Positions 5,660 to 8,614 of a stretch of DNA of 8,614 nucleotides are shown in pieces. Source of the stretch: Desulfocapsa sulfexigens (GTDB taxonomy: Bacteria > Desulfobacterota > Desulfobulbia > Desulfobulbales > Desulfocapsaceae). The notes below the pieces were generated by a model that saw only the letters and a program-made list of their open reading frames with translations, searched no databases and had not been told where the DNA came from. The position numbers and the translations under genes are program-made. Each line of letters opens with the position of its first letter. Position 1 is the first letter of the stretch. The stretch is taken from the NCBI GenBank assembly GCA_015661935.1, contig DQVD01000145.1, positions 1-8,614 of the forward strand, read 5' to 3'.

Positions 5660-6771
5660 CTTGGCTCCAAAGTATTCCTGAAAAGAAATTTTTCGTATTT
5701 ATATTTGCACTCTTTCCAATCAAACAGATCGGTTAAGTTTTGTACTGCTTTATGTTCAAGGTGAATGGGATCTTTTATAAATTCAAGTAATCTTTTAGCA
5801 AGCTTGCCAGGTTCATACAAATAGTGTTTGTCATACAGTTCGGGATATGAAAGATCAGCTGGAAGCAAAGGATAACAACCTGCCCGAATCCCTTCAAGGA
5901 CAGAGATACCAAAAAATTCATGTTTGGCTGTGGAAATAATCAGATCACCTTGATGGAGCAATTTTGCATACTCTTCCAGGGATTCAGCGTAGCCAAAATG
6001 AATCATTTCCTTTTCAAGACGAATTGCTGCTTCTTCGAAACATACAGGTTTCTTTTTAAAAGATTCGCCCATTACAATAAGACGAAAATCAACACCTTTC
6101 TTCTGTAAAAAATAAAGGGCATCAAAAAATAATTCAGGGCCCTTGTCATGCTCCCAACGATGATTCCAAACAATAACCGGAGGGCTATTATTTTTTTTTG
6201 TTCTTGTACCAGTCGCCTGATCAATAACGGAATAGTCCATTCCCGGATAAAGGATCACACTCTTTCTTCTGATCTCATCAACACAACCAGGTAATTTTAT
6301 ATCTGTCGCTTTTTTCAACGATGATCCGATTGCACTTAAAAAACTTTCCAGATTGTAGCTTGAGTTGAAAGCGCATGAATCAGATGCCATCGCTGTAGTG
6401 AAGTTGATAGCAGTAAATTGTCTTATTGTAGGATCTGCAATCTGGCCCGGATACGCAAATTGATTTTCATGAAAATAGGTAACAATACGAGTTTCGCTAT
6501 TCCATCCTGTAACTGACACGAGCAGGGAGCGTAAAACTGCAACATCGACAAAAGTGGAACAAAGAACAGTATCAAAGATCCTTTTCTCTTCTGGGATTTT
6601 TTTGATTTCCTGAATAAACCATAGTGCCGATAGCTGCATACGCATCTTCCATTTACGGGCAGGAAGAGTTAACAGGGTATATTCAGCTTTAACTGTTTCC
6701 TGTAAACCACTCAGGAAGAGTTTATGCGATCCGCCAAAGTAAGGCTCTAGAATTAAAATTCGTCGCATCAT
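5656..6771 (-). CDS. GTDC1/QTMAN-family glycosyltransferase (putative tRNA-queuosine alpha-mannosyltransferase)
   Basis: 371 residues with a GT-B, GT4-like layout. The N-terminal DUF3524-type domain has EPYFGGSHK (9-17), LPARKWKMR (37-45) and YFHENQFAYP (99-108). The C-terminal nucleotide-sugar half has WNHRWEHDKGPE (202-213), STAKHEFFG (280-288), the acidic VLEG (291-294) and the CYPLLP segment (299-304). These motifs, notably STAKHEFFG and HRWEHDK, match what I recall of animal GTDC1, identified as the enzyme that mannosylates queuosine in tRNA-Asp. By analogy it would use GDP-mannose on Q34 in the cytoplasm, but that activity for a bacterial member is inference. No signal peptide is visible. 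It starts with tandem ATG codons behind GGTGAGGGG; the first overlaps the upstream TGA, and its own stop overlaps the shikimate kinase start. Family membership is much safer than substrate. Confidence 0.85.
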   Translation of the reverse strand: MMRRILILEPYFGGSHKLFLSGLQETVKAEYTLLTLPARKWKMRMQLSALWFIQEIKKIPEEKRIFDTVLCSTFVDVAVLRSLLVSVTGWNSETRIVTYFHENQFAYPGQIADPTIRQFTAINFTTAMASDSCAFNSSYNLESFLSAIGSSLKKATDIKLPGCVDEIRRKSVILYPGMDYSVIDQATGTRTKKNNSPPVIVWNHRWEHDKGPELFFDALYFLQKKGVDFRLIVMGESFKKKPVCFEEAAIRLEKEMIHFGYAESLEEYAKLLHQGDLIISTAKHEFFGISVLEGIRAGCYPLLPADLSYPELYDKHYLYEPGKLAKRLLEFIKDPIHLEHKAVQNLTDLFDWKECKYKYEKFLFRNTLEPR

Positions 6772-7217
6772 TCCCCCTCACCTTTCACTTCATCCTCTAA
6801 ATATTTATCAAACGGTCGTACTTCAACAATACTGTATCCACATCCTGAAGGCAATTTTCCGCCACAGAAATGAAGGGTTTTATCAGGAAAATTCGTGCAG
6901 AGTGCCAACCTGTTTTCATGGTCACGACATAGGCCCTGGTTAGTAAGCCATGTACAGGAGAATTGAAGAAATCCCTGCTCATCTTTACCGGTTATCTTAA
7001 ATCGCTCATATTCAGGATATTCATCTAAAACCGTATAAAAATCTTTTTCTGAACGTAACCAGCCCTGCACTCCTTCCAGATTTATCTTTCGGCAGCAATT
7101 GCCGCAACAATGACAACTGCCGGTAATGAGGATTTCTTTGCCCATGACCCGCATACGCAGATACCGAATCACCCCCATGAGGGAATACAAACGAAGCAAT
7201 TGTGAAATTTTTGACAT
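6768..7217 (-). CDS. YkgJ-type cysteine-cluster protein (putative Fe or Zn binding)
   Basis: 149 residues from the ATG at 7217. The N-terminus is basic and slightly hydrophobic. The core has ten cysteines (35, 37, 38, 41, 42, 88, 97, 107, 118, 126), starting with SCHCCGNCC and followed by FSCTWL, GLCRDHENR and LALCTNFP. This CxCC..CC, C, C.xH, C pattern is typical of the YkgJ/CxxCxxCC family, thought to bind a metal or iron-sulphur cluster; its biochemical role is not firmly known. I chose 7217 over an upstream TTG at 7256 because GGGGAAA sits directly before it and the extra 13 residues add nothing to the family. The final GEGE run overlaps the glycosyltransferase start by 4 bases (ATGA), so the two are translationally coupled. 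It is the first gene of the operon. Confidence 0.88.
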   Translation of the reverse strand: MSKISQLLRLYSLMGVIRYLRMRVMGKEILITGSCHCCGNCCRKINLEGVQGWLRSEKDFYTVLDEYPEYERFKITGKDEQGFLQFSCTWLTNQGLCRDHENRLALCTNFPDKTLHFCGGKLPSGCGYSIVEVRPFDKYLEDEVKGEGE

Positions 7218-7311
7218 TTTCCCCTGATACTTGTTGTGTAAAGACCCTATGAACAAGAGAATACTTTAAGCATATTCGTTTTTCTGATACAAGGAGAGAA
7301 TAATTGTAGTC

Positions 7312-7339
7312 GTTATAAAAAAAGTATTACAGGAGACAA
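7312..7339 (-). promoter_or_regulatory. Candidate promoter of the four-gene operon
   Basis: On the minus strand TTGTCT (7339-7334, four of six matches to -35) and TATAAC (7317-7312, five of six to -10) are 16 bases apart. They lie about 95 bases upstream of the cysteine-cluster gene, within the 126-base divergent gap shared with ppsR, and overlap the ppsR ribosome binding site. If real, the operon and ppsR would have overlapping control regions. I could not find an equally good + strand promoter for ppsR. The call is tentative. Confidence 0.3.
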
Positions 7340-7343
7340 GCAG

Positions 7344-8162
7344 ATGTGGCATTCAAAAGATGTTTATTACCTTTCAGAAAGTACCGGGATACTGGCTGAG
7401 GACATGGGTAAATCACTCCTTTGTCAGTTCCCGGAGATCAGCTTCAATATGGAAAAAATTCCATTTATCAAGGAACCTGATGACGCTCACAAGGCCATTG
7501 AACACATCATTTCCCAATCCGCCGGTCGATACCCGCTTGTTTTCTCCACCATTATGAATAAGGACTTAATAGCTATTCTGGACATCCCGGAAATTGAGTT
7601 CTTCAGTATCTGTGACGAATATCTGGGACGCCTCGAACACGTACTCGAGGCAAAGCCAATTCGGATATCCGGTACAGCACGGCATCTCGACGATACCACC
7701 ATGGAAGACAGAGTAAGTGCTATTCAATACTGTATTGCCCATGATGATGGCTCTCTGATGAAAGATTATGATGAAGCGGAAGTTATTCTGCTTGGGGTAT
7801 CACGTTCCGGAAAAACTCCTATTTCTGTATATCTTGCAACTCAAATGGGGATAAAAGCTGCTAATTATCCCCTGGTTGCAGAAGATCTTAATGCTTACCG
7901 CTTACCGCCCCCTATCATTCGAAACAAAGCTCGGGCAATCGGCCTCTCCACAGATCCCAAAACCCTCAGTTTCGTAAGGGAGAAACGATACAAAGGCAGT
8001 AAGTACGCCAAGATAAACACATGCACAGGAGAACTCAGTCAGGCGAATCAAATATTTCTCCAATATGGCATTCCAATTATTGTCTCAGATGGCAGATCAA
8101 TTGAAGAAACAGCAACACAGGTTGCTCAACTGCTGTCGTTGAAACGCTTACCAGGTTTATAA
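7344..8162 (+). CDS. ppsR: Pyruvate,water dikinase (PEP synthase) regulatory kinase/phosphotransferase
   Basis: 272 residues, close to E. coli PpsR (277), of the DUF299 kinase/pyrophosphorylase family. These proteins switch off PEP synthase or pyruvate phosphate dikinase by ADP-dependent phosphorylation of an active-site Thr and reactivate it by Pi-dependent removal. The P-loop GVSRSGKTP (151-159) is intact. Other family hallmarks are the YYLSESTG opening, RPLVF-like YPLVFSTI, CIAHDDG (130-136), AANYPL (172-177), GLSTDP (200-205) and the SIEETA ending. The ATG has AGGAG eight bases upstream. It is transcribed away from the gpmI operon and is followed after 17 bases by a small membrane-protein gene. 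The target enzyme is not in the window, so PEP synthase versus PPDK cannot be decided here. Confidence 0.95.
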   Translation: MWHSKDVYYLSESTGILAEDMGKSLLCQFPEISFNMEKIPFIKEPDDAHKAIEHIISQSAGRYPLVFSTIMNKDLIAILDIPEIEFFSICDEYLGRLEHVLEAKPIRISGTARHLDDTTMEDRVSAIQYCIAHDDGSLMKDYDEAEVILLGVSRSGKTPISVYLATQMGIKAANYPLVAEDLNAYRLPPPIIRNKARAIGLSTDPKTLSFVREKRYKGSKYAKINTCTGELSQANQIFLQYGIPIIVSDGRSIEETATQVAQLLSLKRLPGL

Positions 8163-8179
8163 ACTTCCACAGGGATATT

Positions 8180-8453
8180 ATGCAATTTATTGACAACATG
8201 CCCATTTCTATTCTGTTAATTTTGTGTGTTTTACTCGGATTTTCGCCTTTTGTCTCTGAGCCTCATATTATGGAGAAGTTAAAAATGCTGTTTCAAGGAA
8301 ACTAAAAAACCATTGGATATATTTGATTTACTCTCTTACTCAGCACCTTTTATTCTTCTTGTTATAAAACTGATCAGAATGAAAAAGGGAAATGTCCCTG
8401 CGGAAACGGCAAACAATTCAGCGACTGCTGCTAACCGACTCTACAGGAAATAA
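8180..8453 (+). pseudogene. Small two-helix membrane protein gene (family often labelled 'RND transporter') with a +1 frame break
   Basis: An ATG at 8180, preceded by AGGG at six bases, opens a 41-codon frame ending in TAA at 8303-8305. Its product has one hydrophobic helix followed by GFSPFVSEPHIMEKLKMLFQG. The adjacent frame (from about 8301) continues as TKKPLDIFDLL, a second hydrophobic helix (APFILLVIKLI) and a hydrophilic tail to TAA at 8451-8453. Together they match the plan of small (roughly 70-95 residue) bacterial proteins with a PF.PEPH..EKL.ML..G....PLDIFDLL signature, often named RND transporter although too small for one. Removing one A from GGAAAC at 8297-8302 would join the halves into 90 residues. 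So this is a pseudogene, a one-base sequence error, or a recoded gene. The 41-residue form would lack half the family signature. It sits 17 bases after ppsR. Confidence 0.75.
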
Positions 8454-8570
8454 GTAACGTTAAAACTGCAGGTGGAAAAATGTGAGAAAGGAGGCCCCAA
8501 AGACTAAACGGGTTCCGTAACATTTACAGCAAGTTTTCCAGGGAACGGGGACGAAATAACTTCCTCATGT

Positions 8571-8614
8571 AGGCACTTATCCAGTGAACTGCCTTTCTTC
8601 CTGAACAGGGTTAG
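8571..8614. repeat. Dispersed repeat, copy B (longer form), cut by the window edge
   Basis: AGGCACTTATCCAG (8571-8584) and AGGGTTAG (8607-8614) are identical to the blocks at 226-239 and 246-253, with a 22-base spacer instead of 6. The repeat probably continues past the edge, so its full length is unknown. The preceding sequence, GGGAACGGGGACGAAATAAC (8540-8559), also has the look of a repeat-element border, although it has no counterpart at the left copy. The rest of 8454-8570 holds no gene that I can support. Confidence 0.5.

Noticed and set aside
7218..7256. Extended start (TTG at 7256) for the cysteine-cluster protein
   Set aside because: A weak start codon with no good ribosome binding site, compared with an ATG at 7217 directly behind GGGGAAA.
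8297..8312. Programmed slippage on the A-run as an explanation for the frame break after ppsR
   Set aside because: The six-A run lies within and after the in-frame TAA, so losing or gaining an A there would not bypass the stop; a one-base indel upstream in GGAAAC is the simpler explanation.
8480..8614. A 36-codon minus-strand frame entering from the right edge and ending within the gap
   Set aside because: It lies in the repeat copy, no family signature is visible, and the beginning is outside the window, so a coding claim cannot be supported.

Overview
The window looks like ordinary chromosome from a moderately AT-rich Gram-negative anaerobe. A Desulfobacterota/Desulfobulbales-type bacterium is my best guess, inferred from gene style (a long HydH/ZraS-like histidine kinase, a plant-type iPGM, a PpsR regulator, a bacterial GTDC1-like glycosyltransferase). 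No rRNA, tRNA, CRISPR array, intact transposase or phage gene is visible, so the lineage is only inferred.

Left part (1-2340): the 3' end of a small membrane protein gene on the + strand converges on a minus-strand membrane sensor histidine kinase. The gap between them holds a perfect 10-bp inverted repeat of REP-like appearance and one copy of a dispersed repeat. A possible 65-codon ORF with a good Shine-Dalgarno sequence and a plausible promoter lies upstream of the kinase and overlaps its start. No response regulator gene is present.

Middle (2341-3466): about 550 bases with no convincing gene, then a monocistronic cold-shock protein gene (minus strand) with a very clear intrinsic terminator and a roughly 300-base leader/promoter region that contains an AT-rich hairpin.

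Operon (3467-7217, minus strand; transcription order right to left): YkgJ-type cysteine-cluster protein, GTDC1/QTMAN-like glycosyltransferase (tRNA-queuosine mannosyltransferase family), shikimate kinase with an unusual P-loop, and cofactor-independent phosphoglycerate mutase. The first three genes are joined by two 4-bp ATGA overlaps, and the fourth starts 33 bases after the third. Divergently, on the + strand, is ppsR (regulator of PEP synthase or pyruvate phosphate dikinase), followed closely by a small two-helix membrane protein gene broken by a one-base frameshift. The right edge carries a second copy of the dispersed repeat seen at the left edge.

Functionally, gpmI, the shikimate kinase and ppsR all touch phosphoenolpyruvate supply and use, which may be coincidence. 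I see no large undescribed defence or mobile system. The points most worth checking are the bacterial QTMAN homologue coupled to a cysteine-cluster protein, the shikimate kinase lacking the P-loop Ser/Thr, the frameshifted membrane gene, and the repeat pair at the edges.
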